A stretch of DNA of 64,000 nucleotides from the NCBI RefSeq assembly GCF_009720625.1, contig NZ_CP046266.1, forward strand, positions 815,501 to 879,500, written 5' to 3'. The translations under genes were made by a program, and so were the position numbers. Numbering within the stretch: the first letter of the stretch is position 1; each line of letters begins with the position of its first letter. The notes beneath the pieces were generated by a model. The model saw only the letters and a program-made list of their open reading frames with translations. It was not told the origin of the DNA and did no database searches. Shown piece after piece: positions 44,440 to 52,876 of the stretch. The DNA is from Metabacillus sediminilitoris (GTDB lineage: Bacteria; Bacillota; Bacilli; Bacillales; Bacillaceae).

Positions 44440-45435
44440 ATGTTTACAGCCCTATTTGGATCAGTAGAGTCAGGCTTAATCTATGCGATTATGGCTCTAG
44501 GAGTATACCTGTCATTTCGAATATTAGACTTCCCAGATTTAACAGTCGACGGTAGCTTTGTAACAGGTGCTGCAATAAGCGCTGTTCTGATTGTTAATGG
44601 TGTTAATCCTTTCTTAGCTACATTAGTCGCATTAATGATTGGCTTTTTAGCTGGCTGTATCACAGGGTTGCTGCATACGAAAGGAAATATTAACCCACTA
44701 TTAGCGGGGATTTTAATGATGATTGCCCTATATTCGATTAATCTTAGAATTATGGGGAAATCAAATGTACCACTTTTACAAGAAGACACTGTGTTTACAC
44801 TTATTTTGGATTTCTGGAATAAGCTTGGGATTGATGCCTTTTTACAGCAGCTTTTCGTATCAATTGGCTTAGAAGGATTTATTCCAAAAACATGGTCAAT
44901 TGTTGTAACGATGCTCGTTTTAATTTTAGTTATGAAATATTTATTAGACTATTTCCTAAAAACAGAGATAGGTCTTGCGATTCGCGCAGTTGGTGATAAT
45001 CAAAATATGATTACAAGCTTTTCAGCGAATACAGACATGTTAAAAATTGTTGGTCTTGGACTTTCAAATGCACTTGTTGCATTTTCAGGTGCGTTTGTAG
45101 CTCAATATGGTGGATTTAGTGATATAGGTATGGGAATTGGTATGATCGTAATTGGTTTAGCTTCTGTCATTATTGGTGAAGCAATTGTTGGTGTGAAAAC
45201 GATCATGCGTGCAACTGTGGCTGTTATTATTGGTGCGATTATTTACCGTTTGATTGTCGCAATGGCGCTTCGTGTGAATTTCTTAGACACAGGTGACATG
45301 AAACTTATTACCGCACTTATTGTTATCGGTGCACTAGTTATCCCGCAAATTATTGAGAAACAAAAGGACCAACGGAAAAGAAACTTACGCAGAAAGAGGG
45401 GTGTAAGTGTTGCTACAACTAAAGCAGATCTATAA
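44440..45435 (+). CDS. ABC transporter permease
   Basis: A 331-aa permease with about nine segments; ALGVYLSFRILDFPDLTVDGSFVTGAA and GEAIVGVKTIMRATVAVIIGAIIYR match the branched-chain/TrpY-type permease family that pairs with PF04392 binding proteins. It starts 12 nt after the lipoprotein gene and overlaps the ATPase gene by 29 nt. Confidence 0.87.
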   Translation: MFTALFGSVESGLIYAIMALGVYLSFRILDFPDLTVDGSFVTGAAISAVLIVNGVNPFLATLVALMIGFLAGCITGLLHTKGNINPLLAGILMMIALYSINLRIMGKSNVPLLQEDTVFTLILDFWNKLGIDAFLQQLFVSIGLEGFIPKTWSIVVTMLVLILVMKYLLDYFLKTEIGLAIRAVGDNQNMITSFSANTDMLKIVGLGLSNALVAFSGAFVAQYGGFSDIGMGIGMIVIGLASVIIGEAIVGVKTIMRATVAVIIGAIIYRLIVAMALRVNFLDTGDMKLITALIVIGALVIPQIIEKQKDQRKRNLRRKRGVSVATTKADL

Positions 45436-46204
45436 GGTTTTTAATGAAGGTTCAGTAGATGAAAAGGTGGCATTAAACCATCTGTCATTAGATTTAAATG
45501 AGGGTGATTTTGTCACAGTTATTGGTAGTAATGGTGCCGGGAAATCAACATTACTAAACGCGATTGCCGGCCGACTGATTCCAGATGAAGGAGATGTTCT
45601 GATAAAAGATAAGTTGATGAATCATGTACGTGAACATCAACGCTCAAGATATATCGGACGTGTCTTTCAAGATCCTATGGCTGGTACATCACCAACGCTT
45701 ACAATAGAGGAAAACCTGGCGATAGCGTATTCCCGTGTTCACAAACGTACGTTAAAACCTGGTGTTACATCTAAGCGACGTATGTATTTTAAGGAACAGT
45801 TAGAGATGTTGGGATTAGGACTTGAAAATCGTTTATCAGCTAAGGTTGGTCTTCTTTCTGGTGGTGAACGCCAAGCACTTTCATTACTAATGGCAACATT
45901 TACTAAACCTGATATTTTATTATTAGATGAACATACTGCAGCACTTGATCCATCACGAGCAGAGCTGATAACCAGTTTAACAAAAAAGCTTGTTGAAAAT
46001 GGAAACTTAACAACATTAATGATTACACATAACATGCAACAGGCAGTTGATTTAGGAAATCGTCTTATTATGATGGATAAAGGAAATATTGTGTTTAAAG
46101 CAGAAGGAGAGGAAAAACAAGGACTCACTGTTACCTCCTTGCTTGAAGAATTCTCTAAAATAAAATCTGGCGGTACATTATCTGACAAAGCTTTGCTTAT
46201 ATAA
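45407..46204 (+). CDS. ABC transporter ATP-binding protein
   Basis: A 265-aa ATPase: Walker A GSNGAGKSTLL, LSGGERQ signature, Walker B DILLLDEHTAALDP, and switch histidine in MITHNMQQ. Start GTG 45407 (AGAGGGG 5 nt upstream) or TTG 45410 (8 nt) are both possible. DEH in place of DEP in the Walker B segment is typical of this TrpZ-like group. It is the last gene of the importer operon and is closed by a long terminator. Confidence 0.9.
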   Translation: MLLQLKQIYKVFNEGSVDEKVALNHLSLDLNEGDFVTVIGSNGAGKSTLLNAIAGRLIPDEGDVLIKDKLMNHVREHQRSRYIGRVFQDPMAGTSPTLTIEENLAIAYSRVHKRTLKPGVTSKRRMYFKEQLEMLGLGLENRLSAKVGLLSGGERQALSLLMATFTKPDILLLDEHTAALDPSRAELITSLTKKLVENGNLTTLMITHNMQQAVDLGNRLIMMDKGNIVFKAEGEEKQGLTVTSLLEEFSKIKSGGTLSDKALLI

Positions 46205-46206
46205 AA

Positions 46207-46256
46207 AAGTCCTGCTCTACTTCGCATTAAGCGAAGAGGGGCAGGATCTTTTTTAT
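46207..46256 (+). terminator. Terminator of ABC importer operon
   Basis: TCCTGCTC..CTTCGC atta GCGAAG..GGGCAGGA with TTTTTT tail. Confidence 0.9.
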
Positions 46257-46288
46257 TCTTTAAAAAGTATGAATATGCAATAATTTAT

Positions 46289-47059
46289 TTATCTTTCCAA
46301 TTTTTTACCTTGGCAACTAATTATGTATTTTAAACCGGCATGTGCATCACTAAATGTAAGGATATCTCTAAATTCTCGAATATTCAGGGCTAATTTTGGT
46401 TTTATTCCGACAACAATAAATTCTACTCCAATTAATTTCAAACAATCATATAATTTTTGGAGATTTTGTCTAACACTGTCATCAAAACTGTTAATCCCTC
46501 TTAGACTGATCATGACATATTCAATACCCTTAGAAACACATTCCTCTAAAACAGTTGATATGAGGGTTTCTCCACGAGATAAGTCTAATTCACCTACCAG
46601 CGTTAAGGCAATCGTTTTCTCCCAAATATTTAGTATTGGGGCTGATAAATCCTTGATTAACTTTTCTTTTTTCATTTCTTCCTCTGCTTGTAAGGTGACA
46701 TCCATTAGCATCACCATGTAGCCTTCAATTTGTTCTGGATTATTATTACTTTTAATAGTTGTAATGACGATATCAGCAACAAATTTTCCACGAATATTAA
46801 TTCTTGCTCTATGGCCTTCCTGCAATTCTTTCATAATATTTCGTTGGTAAATAGGTTTTTTATGAAAATAATCCATCTTTAATCCGATCATGTCCTCTGC
46901 TTTTGTCAGACCAAACAATGGTGCAATTGCTGTAAGAGATACAGTTGCTTTTGTATTCATCCATGTAATAGTAAATTCCTTATCAGCGATAATAATATTT
47001 TCTCCAATACTATTTAAAGCTTCTGTACCTGATATATTAATGGGTATTGGTCGATTCAT
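46289..47059 (-). CDS. PAS-STAS domain protein (RsbR-like)
   Basis: A 256-aa protein with a PAS-like N-terminal sensor (EALNSIGENIIIADKEFTITWMNTKA ... IGLKMDYFHKK, residues about 10-130), a short linker, and a C-terminal STAS domain (APILNIWEKTIALTLVGELDLSRGETLISTVLEECVSKGIEYVMISLRGINSFDDSVRQNLQKL). It resembles stressosome-type co-regulators that feed sigma-B; the STAS phospho-site region reads FDDS. It stands alone, unlike rsbR in the sigB operon. The ligand of the PAS-like half is unknown (no heme or flavin signature visible). Confidence 0.75.
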   Translation of the reverse strand: MNRPIPINISGTEALNSIGENIIIADKEFTITWMNTKATVSLTAIAPLFGLTKAEDMIGLKMDYFHKKPIYQRNIMKELQEGHRARINIRGKFVADIVITTIKSNNNPEQIEGYMVMLMDVTLQAEEEMKKEKLIKDLSAPILNIWEKTIALTLVGELDLSRGETLISTVLEECVSKGIEYVMISLRGINSFDDSVRQNLQKLYDCLKLIGVEFIVVGIKPKLALNIREFRDILTFSDAHAGLKYIISCQGKKLER

Positions 47060-47311
47060 CGTTTTTCCACCTTGTATACAATTTAATTAATTATATACCA
47101 TCATACCTGTACTTTTAAAACATGAATGTAAAGGAAAATAATAATGAGGTTTATAACAAGCAATCTTTTTCTACTTGTACTTAGTTTTTCTTCTAAATTT
47201 CCGAATTGAAAGTTTTACACGGATTTACAAAAACTTTTGTTATCCTCATTCTACACATCATATAAACTTAAATAATGATGAGAAGTGATTATGTAAAGTG
47301 GAGGTGTTAAT

Positions 47312-47668
47312 ATGGGTAGAGGAATTCATTTTGATAATGAAGAACTTATTTTAATACTAACGGGCTTAACATCATACTTAGCTTTAAAAAGAAAAATAAA
47401 AATGCCATATCATACGATCGAAAATGTTTTAGTAGATCATTTTCAAGCCCCGCAATGGATGCTAAGAATGCCAGGTACTTCAATTTCTCTATTAAATATT
47501 TATGAAGGTAGTTTTAAGTATGCAAATGAATGGTATTTCCTTTCTTATGAAAGGACACAACCATTAATTATGATAGAACTGAACGGACATGAAAAATATA
47601 AATATGTCATCTTTCAATTAGATGATCCTACTAATGTAGCTGCAGAGATACGGAGACGATTAAGATGA
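47312..47668 (+). CDS. PH-domain-like small protein
   Basis: A 118-aa soluble protein (MGRGIHFDNEELILILTGL ... MLRMPGTSISLLNIYEGSFKY ... WYFLSYERTQPLIMIELNG). The strand pattern and the MPGTSI..NIYEGSFKY block resemble bacterial PH-like domain proteins of unknown role. AGTGGAGGTG precedes ATG 47312. Its stop codon adjoins a 52-bp tandem duplication. Confidence 0.65.
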   Translation: MGRGIHFDNEELILILTGLTSYLALKRKIKMPYHTIENVLVDHFQAPQWMLRMPGTSISLLNIYEGSFKYANEWYFLSYERTQPLIMIELNGHEKYKYVIFQLDDPTNVAAEIRRRLR

Positions 47669-47775
47669 AGGTCAAATTTCATTTGAAAGGTAAAAGAAAA
47701 GTCTTTCATAACGCAGATGAAGGCCAAATTTCATTTAAAAGGTAAAAGAAGAGTCCTTCATAAAGTTGATGAAGG
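47664..47775 (+). repeat. 52-bp tandem duplication at the 3' end of the PH-like gene
   Basis: Units start at 47664, 47716 and 47768 with GATGAAGG; two full copies (about 85% alike) and the start of a third. Each unit contains a CTTTCAT/ATGAAGG hairpin, so the terminator stem itself appears duplicated. Confidence 0.75.
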
Positions 47776-47784
47776 ACTCTTATA
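47751..47784 (+). terminator. Terminator after PH-like gene
   Basis: GAGTCCTTCAT aaagttg ATGAAGGACTC, followed by a weak T-rich tail; formed by the junction of repeat units 2 and 3. Confidence 0.6.
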
Positions 47785-47914
47785 TAAATCTATATTTGTT
47801 ATTAAACACTAGGAATCATATGTGTTTGAAACTGATTGTCCCAATAAAGGAACACGCAAAATGAATGGCATCTCAAATGTCAAACAATTGGAGTGTCGTT
47901 CTGAACGAGATCAT

Positions 47915-48661
47915 TTATTGAAATATTTTCACATTTTTTATTCCGTTTAAAGCTTCTTCATCCACAATTACAGTCGTATTCTGATGCTCTTTTAAAATAG
48001 ATGCCGGGAAGCTTTCGCTTACATCTCCATTAAACAGTTTAACAACCGCATCTTGCTTTGCTTTGCCGGATACTAAAAGCAAGATTTCCTTACTTTTTAC
48101 AATTGTATTGATCCCCATCGTAATGGCTTGTGTTGGAACTTCTTCTAAATTGTCGAAATAGCGAGCATTTGCTTCTCTTGTTGATGGAGCCAAATCTACA
48201 ACATGTGTCTTTGATTGAAAGGAAGTTCCAGGTTCATTAAACCCAATATGACCGTTACTGCCAATACCTAATAACTGAAGATCGATTCCGCCATGTTGCT
48301 GAATCTTCCTTTCATACTCAGCACACTCTGCTTGTAAATCTGAATTTACGCCAGAGGGGATATTTGTTGATGAAGGATTGATATTAATGTGCTTAAATAG
48401 GTTTTCATACATGTATTGATAGTAACTATTATGATCTTCCTTTGAAAGCCCGATATATTCATCTAAATTAAAACTAGTAACATGAGCATATGATGTACCA
48501 TTTCGCTTATGATCCTCAATTAAATGTTCGTAAACTCCTTTTGGTGTTCCTCCAGTAGCTAAACCAAGCGTTAAATTAGGTGATTGATTTATCTTTTTAA
48601 TGATATATTCAGCAGCTGCCTGACTCATTTCTTGATAGTCTTTCACTTCAATTATCTTCAA
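47915..48661 (-). CDS. nagB: Glucosamine-6-phosphate deaminase
   Basis: A 248-aa enzyme converting glucosamine 6-phosphate to fructose 6-phosphate and ammonia. Family blocks: LGLATGGTPKGVYEHLI, VTSFNLDEYIGLSKEDHNSY, QLLGIGSNGHIGFNEPGTSF and THVVDLAPSTREANARYF. TTG 48661 fits best: GGGAG is 8-9 nt upstream and the protein then starts MKIIEVKDYQ like B. subtilis NagB; ATG 48670 abuts the ribosome site. Second gene of the nagAB operon. Confidence 0.92.
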   Translation of the reverse strand: MKIIEVKDYQEMSQAAAEYIIKKINQSPNLTLGLATGGTPKGVYEHLIEDHKRNGTSYAHVTSFNLDEYIGLSKEDHNSYYQYMYENLFKHININPSSTNIPSGVNSDLQAECAEYERKIQQHGGIDLQLLGIGSNGHIGFNEPGTSFQSKTHVVDLAPSTREANARYFDNLEEVPTQAITMGINTIVKSKEILLLVSGKAKQDAVVKLFNGDVSESFPASILKEHQNTTVIVDEEALNGIKNVKIFQ

Positions 48662-48725
48662 AGTTCTCATCTCCCATTAATTTCATTATTTTTCAATGCT
48701 GTTCATAAAGACGAGGTTGATTTAT

Positions 48726-49910
48726 TTACTTTGTAAATGCGATTTTTCCATTACATAAAGTCATAAATACATCCATCTGTTCATCAAGTACAACAATATC
48801 CGCATCCTTTCCAAGGGCAATGCTTCCTTTGCGGTTAAATAGATTCAATTGTTTTGCAGGGTTTTCCGAGGTCATTTTTATGGCGCTTTTTATAGTGCAA
48901 TTTGTAAATTCTTGAATATTTTTAAAAGCATCCTTCATTTTTAATACACTACCAGCTAAGGTATCTTCATCTAGTAAAGCTTTCCCATCCTTTACTGTTA
49001 CCATTTGGCCTCCTAGGTCATATACCCCGTTTTCCAGCCATTTCGCTCTCATTGAATCAGTTATTAATATCATGCGTTCATCAGTAATTTGATTGAAGGA
49101 TAGTTTCACCATTTCTGGTCGTACATGAATACCATCAGCTATAATTTCGACCATAACATCTTTGTTTAGAAATGCTGCGCCAACAATGCCTGGATCGCGA
49201 TGGTGCAGACCTGTCATCTGGTTGAAAAGGTGTGTGATATGACTAACACCATTTTCGATCGCTTCTATTGCTTGATCATATGTTGCCTCGGAATGAGCCA
49301 TAGAAGCGACAATGCCTTGATTTTTAAGATAATGTAAAAGTTCACTGCCACCTGGTTGCTCAGGTGCAAGGGTAACAAGCTTAATATGATTGTCTGCGAG
49401 TGCTTGCCATTTCTTAAAGAGATCAACATTTGGCTGTAAAATATGCTTAATTGGCTGTGCACCAGCTTTTTCTTTATGAATAAATGGGCCTTCCAAATGA
49501 ATGCCGATAATTTCTGCCTGACCGGATGTTTGTAAGGAATTAATATAATCACTAGCATTTTGTAATGCCTTATCTATAGCATCTGTATCCTCTGTCATCG
49601 TTGTTGCTAAAAAGCTAGTTGTTCCTTCACGCGGAAGTGTTGATGCCATTACATCTAACGCTTCCTTCGTAGCATCCATTGTATCGCTGCCATTTGCTCC
49701 ATGAATATGGACATCGATCATGCCTGGGATAATACTATAGTTGTCAGGAACATTTATTATTTGATACTCAGATGTGTTCGGAAGTTGATTTAAAGATCCA
49801 ACTTCAATAATTTTACCGTCATCTATCTTAATATAACCATTTTGAATGACTTGATTTTCTGCATAAATTGTTCCTTGTTGAAGAATTACTTTTGCTGAAA
49901 ATGAATTCAT
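48726..49910 (-). CDS. nagA: N-acetylglucosamine-6-phosphate deacetylase
   Basis: A 394-aa amidohydrolase with IPGMIDVHIHGANGSDTMDATKEAL, HLEGPFIHKEKAGAQP, MAHSEATYDQAIEAI, THLFNQMTGLHHRDPGIVGA and ITDSMRAKW metal and substrate motifs. It removes acetate from GlcNAc-6-phosphate delivered by NagP. ATG 49910 follows GAAGGAGT. Its promoter carries a dre site for NagR. nagB lies 64 nt downstream. Confidence 0.93.
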   Translation of the reverse strand: MNSFSAKVILQQGTIYAENQVIQNGYIKIDDGKIIEVGSLNQLPNTSEYQIINVPDNYSIIPGMIDVHIHGANGSDTMDATKEALDVMASTLPREGTTSFLATTMTEDTDAIDKALQNASDYINSLQTSGQAEIIGIHLEGPFIHKEKAGAQPIKHILQPNVDLFKKWQALADNHIKLVTLAPEQPGGSELLHYLKNQGIVASMAHSEATYDQAIEAIENGVSHITHLFNQMTGLHHRDPGIVGAAFLNKDVMVEIIADGIHVRPEMVKLSFNQITDERMILITDSMRAKWLENGVYDLGGQMVTVKDGKALLDEDTLAGSVLKMKDAFKNIQEFTNCTIKSAIKMTSENPAKQLNLFNRKGSIALGKDADIVVLDEQMDVFMTLCNGKIAFTK

Positions 49911-49943
49911 ATGAATGTACTCCTTCTTTTTCTAACTGTTAAG

Positions 49944-49982
49944 TTGAGAATATCATTTAAAAATAAAGTTGTCTATACCAGT
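49944..49982 (-). promoter_or_regulatory. nagAB promoter with dre (NagR) site
   Basis: The dre site reads ACTGGTATAGACAACT on the minus strand (49967-49982), essentially the B. subtilis consensus as remembered. Its TAGACA can act as -35, with TATTCT 17 nt later as -10. Repressor binding would therefore block the polymerase directly. Confidence 0.75.
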
Positions 49983-50032
49983 TAATAGTAAACTTATTTG
50001 TTTTCGTGATATTCCAGCGAAAAACAACAAAA

Positions 50033-50068
50033 ATTGGTATAGACATCTAGATGATTAGGTGTTACTAT
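50033..50068 (+). promoter_or_regulatory. nagP promoter with dre (NagR) site
   Basis: ATTGGTATAGACATCT (50033-50048) is the second dre site. TAGACA (50040-50045) plus TACTAT (50063-50068) with a 17-nt spacer mirrors the nagAB promoter. Confidence 0.72.
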
Positions 50069-50073
50069 ATTCC

Positions 50074-50089
50074 TGTGAAACGCTTTCAA
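50074..50089. promoter_or_regulatory. cre-like site near nagP transcription start
   Basis: TGTGAAACGCTTTCAA; matches the CcpA consensus except for the first TG. Just after the presumed nagP promoter, so catabolite repression is plausible. Confidence 0.45.
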
Positions 50090-50178
50090 GAAAAGTGTTT
50101 TCTAAAAAGAAGTATACCCTTTAAAGGAATGGTTTACATTTAGTAGTAAGAAGTTATCCTTTTTTAGTTTTTATTAAA

Positions 50179-50368
50179 GGCTCTTTTCTAAAAGATTGTT
50201 GTTTTATAAATACATTTTGTGAAGTAAACATTGATAAGTTGATTGGAGCGGAAGGTGCGAGGCGCCGATAAGGCTCACCGCTCGCTCTGTGGAAAGCGAG
50301 CAGCCTGTAACAAAAAATCAACGATTCTTTGCCCTTTGTTAAAAGCAACAAAGGTTACGAAAACAGCC
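50179..50368 (+). repeat. MITE-like repeat element, copy 3 (diverged), in nagP leader
   Basis: A 190-bp relative of the elements at 12438 and 33196. Ends GGCTCTTTTCTAAAAG and, on the other strand, GGCTGTTTTCGTAACC; internal TTGATTGGAGCGGAAGGTGCGAG, GGCTCACCG and AAAGCGAGCA segments match but the core is shortened. Flanks TTATTAAA (50171-50178) and TAATTAAA (50369-50376) are an 8-bp direct repeat with one mismatch. It separates the dre/promoter from the nagP gene. Confidence 0.75.
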
Positions 50369-50409
50369 TAATTAAAAAATCTTCAGAAAAAAGATGGGGG
50401 GAAATTAGT

Positions 50410-51879
50410 ATGATGAAATATTTACAAAAAATTGGCCGTTCATTAATGTTACCTGTAGCCGTATTACCAGCCGCAGCTATATTGATGGGGATTGGTTATT
50501 GGATTGACCCAGCAGGATGGGGGGCAGGCAGCCCGCTTGCAGCTTTTTTAATCAAAGCTGGTTCTTCTGTTATTGACAATATGGCCATCCTATTTGCAGT
50601 AGGTGTAGCATTAGGGATGTCTAAAGATAAAGATGGCTCAGCAGCATTAAGCGGTTTGGTTGCTTTTCTAGTTGTCACAACGTTGCTATCTACAAATTCT
50701 GTTGCGATGCTTCAAGGTATTGACATAGAAAATGTGAACCCTGCCTTTGCAAAAATAGGAAATCAATTTATAGGGATTCTTTCAGGGATTGTTGCTTCAA
50801 TTATGTATAACCGATTTAGTCATGTACAATTGCCAGCAGCGTTTTCTTTCTTTAGTGGAAAACGTCTTGTTCCAATCATGACGGCAATCTCAATGTTAAT
50901 CGTATCAGCAATCTTATTCTTCGCATGGCCAGTGATCTTTACAGGTTTAGTAACATTTGGTACGTGGATTAGTAAATTGGAATTCATCGGGGCTGGATTG
51001 TATGGCTTCTTTAATCGACTATTAATTCCAACAGGCTTGCATCATGCGCTAAATTCAGTATTTTGGTTTGATGTAGCTGGTATTAATGATATAGGGAACT
51101 TCTGGGCTGGTACCGGTACAAAAGGAATCACAGGTATGTATCAAGCTGGATTCTTCCCTGTCATGATGTTTGGATTGCCAGCAGCAGCATTAGCTATGTA
51201 CCATACAGCTAAAACGAAACGAAAAAAACAAGCTGCTTCGCTCTTATTAGCGGCAGGTTTTGCATCATTCTTTACAGGTGTTACGGAACCACTTGAATTC
51301 TCATTCATGTTCCTTGCACCAGCACTTTATGTTGTTCACGCAGCATTAACAGGAATTTCATTAGCAATTGCGGCATTTTTCCATTGGACTGCAGGATTTA
51401 GTTTTAGTGCCGGTTTAGTTGACTTTGTGTTAAGCTCAAGACTGCCACTTGCTAATCAGCCATTCATGCTATTATTACAAGGCCTTGTCTTTGCGGTTAT
51501 CTATTATGTATTATTCCGCTTCTTAATTACGAAATTTAACTTAGCAACACCAGGAAGGGAAGAAGATACAGAAGAAGATACAGAAGAAGATAATGTGACA
51601 GATGAAACAGCGGGCACTGAAAAAGCTGATAATAAATTTGCGGCAATGGCTGAGAAAATCTATGATGGCTTAGGTGGAGACGCGAATGTTACATCTGTTG
51701 ATAACTGTGTAACACGCTTAAGAATTGAAGTAAAAGATATGGATGTAGTCAATCAACAAAAAATCAAATCTACTGGTATTCCAGGAATAAATATTGTTGG
51801 TCCACAAAGCATTCAAGTGATTGTTGGTACACAAGTACAATTTGTTGCAGATGAAATCGAAAAAATTCGGAAAAGTTGA
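50410..51879 (+). CDS. nagP: PTS N-acetylglucosamine-specific EIICB component
   Basis: A 489-aa permease: EIIC domain (residues about 1-370; KIGRSLMLPVAVLPAAAILMGIGYWIDP, GLYGFFNRLLIPTGLHHALNSVFWF, FTGVTEPLEFSFMFLAP), an acidic repeat linker (three EEDTEED-like units) and a C-terminal EIIB domain with the phosphorylated cysteine in VTSVDNCVTRLRIEVKD. It imports and phosphorylates GlcNAc, feeding NagA and NagB. No EIIA domain is present, so a shared EIIA (for example from PtsG) is needed. ATG 50410 follows GATGGGGGG; an ATG also lies at 50413. Confidence 0.93.
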   Translation: MMKYLQKIGRSLMLPVAVLPAAAILMGIGYWIDPAGWGAGSPLAAFLIKAGSSVIDNMAILFAVGVALGMSKDKDGSAALSGLVAFLVVTTLLSTNSVAMLQGIDIENVNPAFAKIGNQFIGILSGIVASIMYNRFSHVQLPAAFSFFSGKRLVPIMTAISMLIVSAILFFAWPVIFTGLVTFGTWISKLEFIGAGLYGFFNRLLIPTGLHHALNSVFWFDVAGINDIGNFWAGTGTKGITGMYQAGFFPVMMFGLPAAALAMYHTAKTKRKKQAASLLLAAGFASFFTGVTEPLEFSFMFLAPALYVVHAALTGISLAIAAFFHWTAGFSFSAGLVDFVLSSRLPLANQPFMLLLQGLVFAVIYYVLFRFLITKFNLATPGREEDTEEDTEEDNVTDETAGTEKADNKFAAMAEKIYDGLGGDANVTSVDNCVTRLRIEVKDMDVVNQQKIKSTGIPGINIVGPQSIQVIVGTQVQFVADEIEKIRKS

Positions 51880-51890
51880 AATGACAAGCT

Positions 51891-51930
51891 GAAAACTACC
51901 TGATGACTTTCTCAGGTAGTTTTCATTTTA
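51891..51930 (+). terminator. Terminator after nagP
   Basis: GAAAACTACCTGA ... TCAGGTAGTTTTC followed by ATTTTATT. Confidence 0.75.
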
Positions 51931-52040
51931 TTGTAGATAAACACTAAAATCTATTAATTACAAATTGCTTTATGCATTTGTCAAAAAGTAGGGCTATTTA
52001 TATAATGGCTTTAGCAATGAATTTGAAAGGAGCTCTTGAT

Positions 52041-52766
52041 GTGATTGACAAAAAATCTCCACTGCCGTTGTATTATCAAGTGGAAGAACATATAAAGCAA
52101 ACGATACAATCTGAAGAACTCCAGCCAGGAGATGCATTACCATCGGAGCGGGAACTCTCAGAAAATTTTCAAATAAGCAGAATGACTGTGAGGCAGGCAA
52201 TTACGAACCTAGTTAATCAAGGTTTTCTATTTAGGGAAAAAGGTCGAGGAACATTTGTATCAAACCAAAAGTTTGAGCAAAATTTACAAGGCCTTACAAG
52301 TTTTACAGAAGATATGAAAGCTCGCCAATTAGTACCGGGAACGAAATTATTACATTTTGAGATTTTTCCGGTAGAAAAGGATATTCAAGAAAGGCTATCT
52401 CTGGGAGAAGGCGAACTCATTTATAAAATTAAAAGACTTCGCTTAGCTAATGAAGAACCGATTGCCCTCGAAACAAGTTATTTACCAGTAAAACTTATCC
52501 CTGGACTAACGCCGGATATTTTAGAGAAATCGTTGTATTCCTATATTGAGGACGAACTTCAATTAAAAATAGGTCATGCAACTCAAACCGTTGAAGCCGC
52601 ATTGATTAGTGATGAAGATAGTAAGCAATTACAAGTGAAAAAAGGTGTCCCTGTTCTCCTCATCCAGCGTGAAACATTTTTAGAAAATGGCACACCGCTG
52701 GAACTTGTAAGGTCTTCCTATCGAGCGGATAAATATAAGTTTAAAATTGATATTGAAAGAAAGTAA
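52041..52766 (+). CDS. nagR: GntR/HutC family repressor NagR (YvoA)
   Basis: A 241-aa HutC-type regulator: winged helix PLYYQVEEHIKQTIQSEELQPGDALPSERELSENFQISRMTVRQAITNLVNQGFLFREKGRGTFVS and a UTRA effector domain (LTSFTEDMKARQLVPGTKLL ... YKIKRLRLANEEPIALETSYLPVKLIP). GTG 52041 has AAAGGAG 8 nt upstream. It matches B. subtilis NagR/YvoA, which binds dre sites and is released by glucosamine- or GlcNAc-6-phosphate. Two dre sites lie in the nagA-nagP interval. Confidence 0.9.
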   Translation: MIDKKSPLPLYYQVEEHIKQTIQSEELQPGDALPSERELSENFQISRMTVRQAITNLVNQGFLFREKGRGTFVSNQKFEQNLQGLTSFTEDMKARQLVPGTKLLHFEIFPVEKDIQERLSLGEGELIYKIKRLRLANEEPIALETSYLPVKLIPGLTPDILEKSLYSYIEDELQLKIGHATQTVEAALISDEDSKQLQVKKGVPVLLIQRETFLENGTPLELVRSSYRADKYKFKIDIERK

Positions 52767-52767
52767 G

Positions 52768-52804
52768 AAAAGCTCTGCCTCTGATACAGGTAGAGCTTTT
52801 TTGT
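52768..52804. terminator. Terminator after nagR
   Basis: AAAGCTCTGCCT ctgatac AGGTAGAGCTTTTTT. Confidence 0.85.
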
Positions 52805-52876
52805 TTTACCAGAAATTATTTCATTGATTAGAAAAACGAACGAAGGCTTACACGCTTGGTCCGTTTTTGAAAAGAA

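Noticed and set aside
45739..46227. 162-codon minus-strand reading frame
   Set aside because: Antisense shadow of the ABC importer ATPase gene, which carries all ATPase motifs.
50154..50351. 65-codon minus-strand reading frame
   Set aside because: It spans the third repeat copy without a ribosome site.
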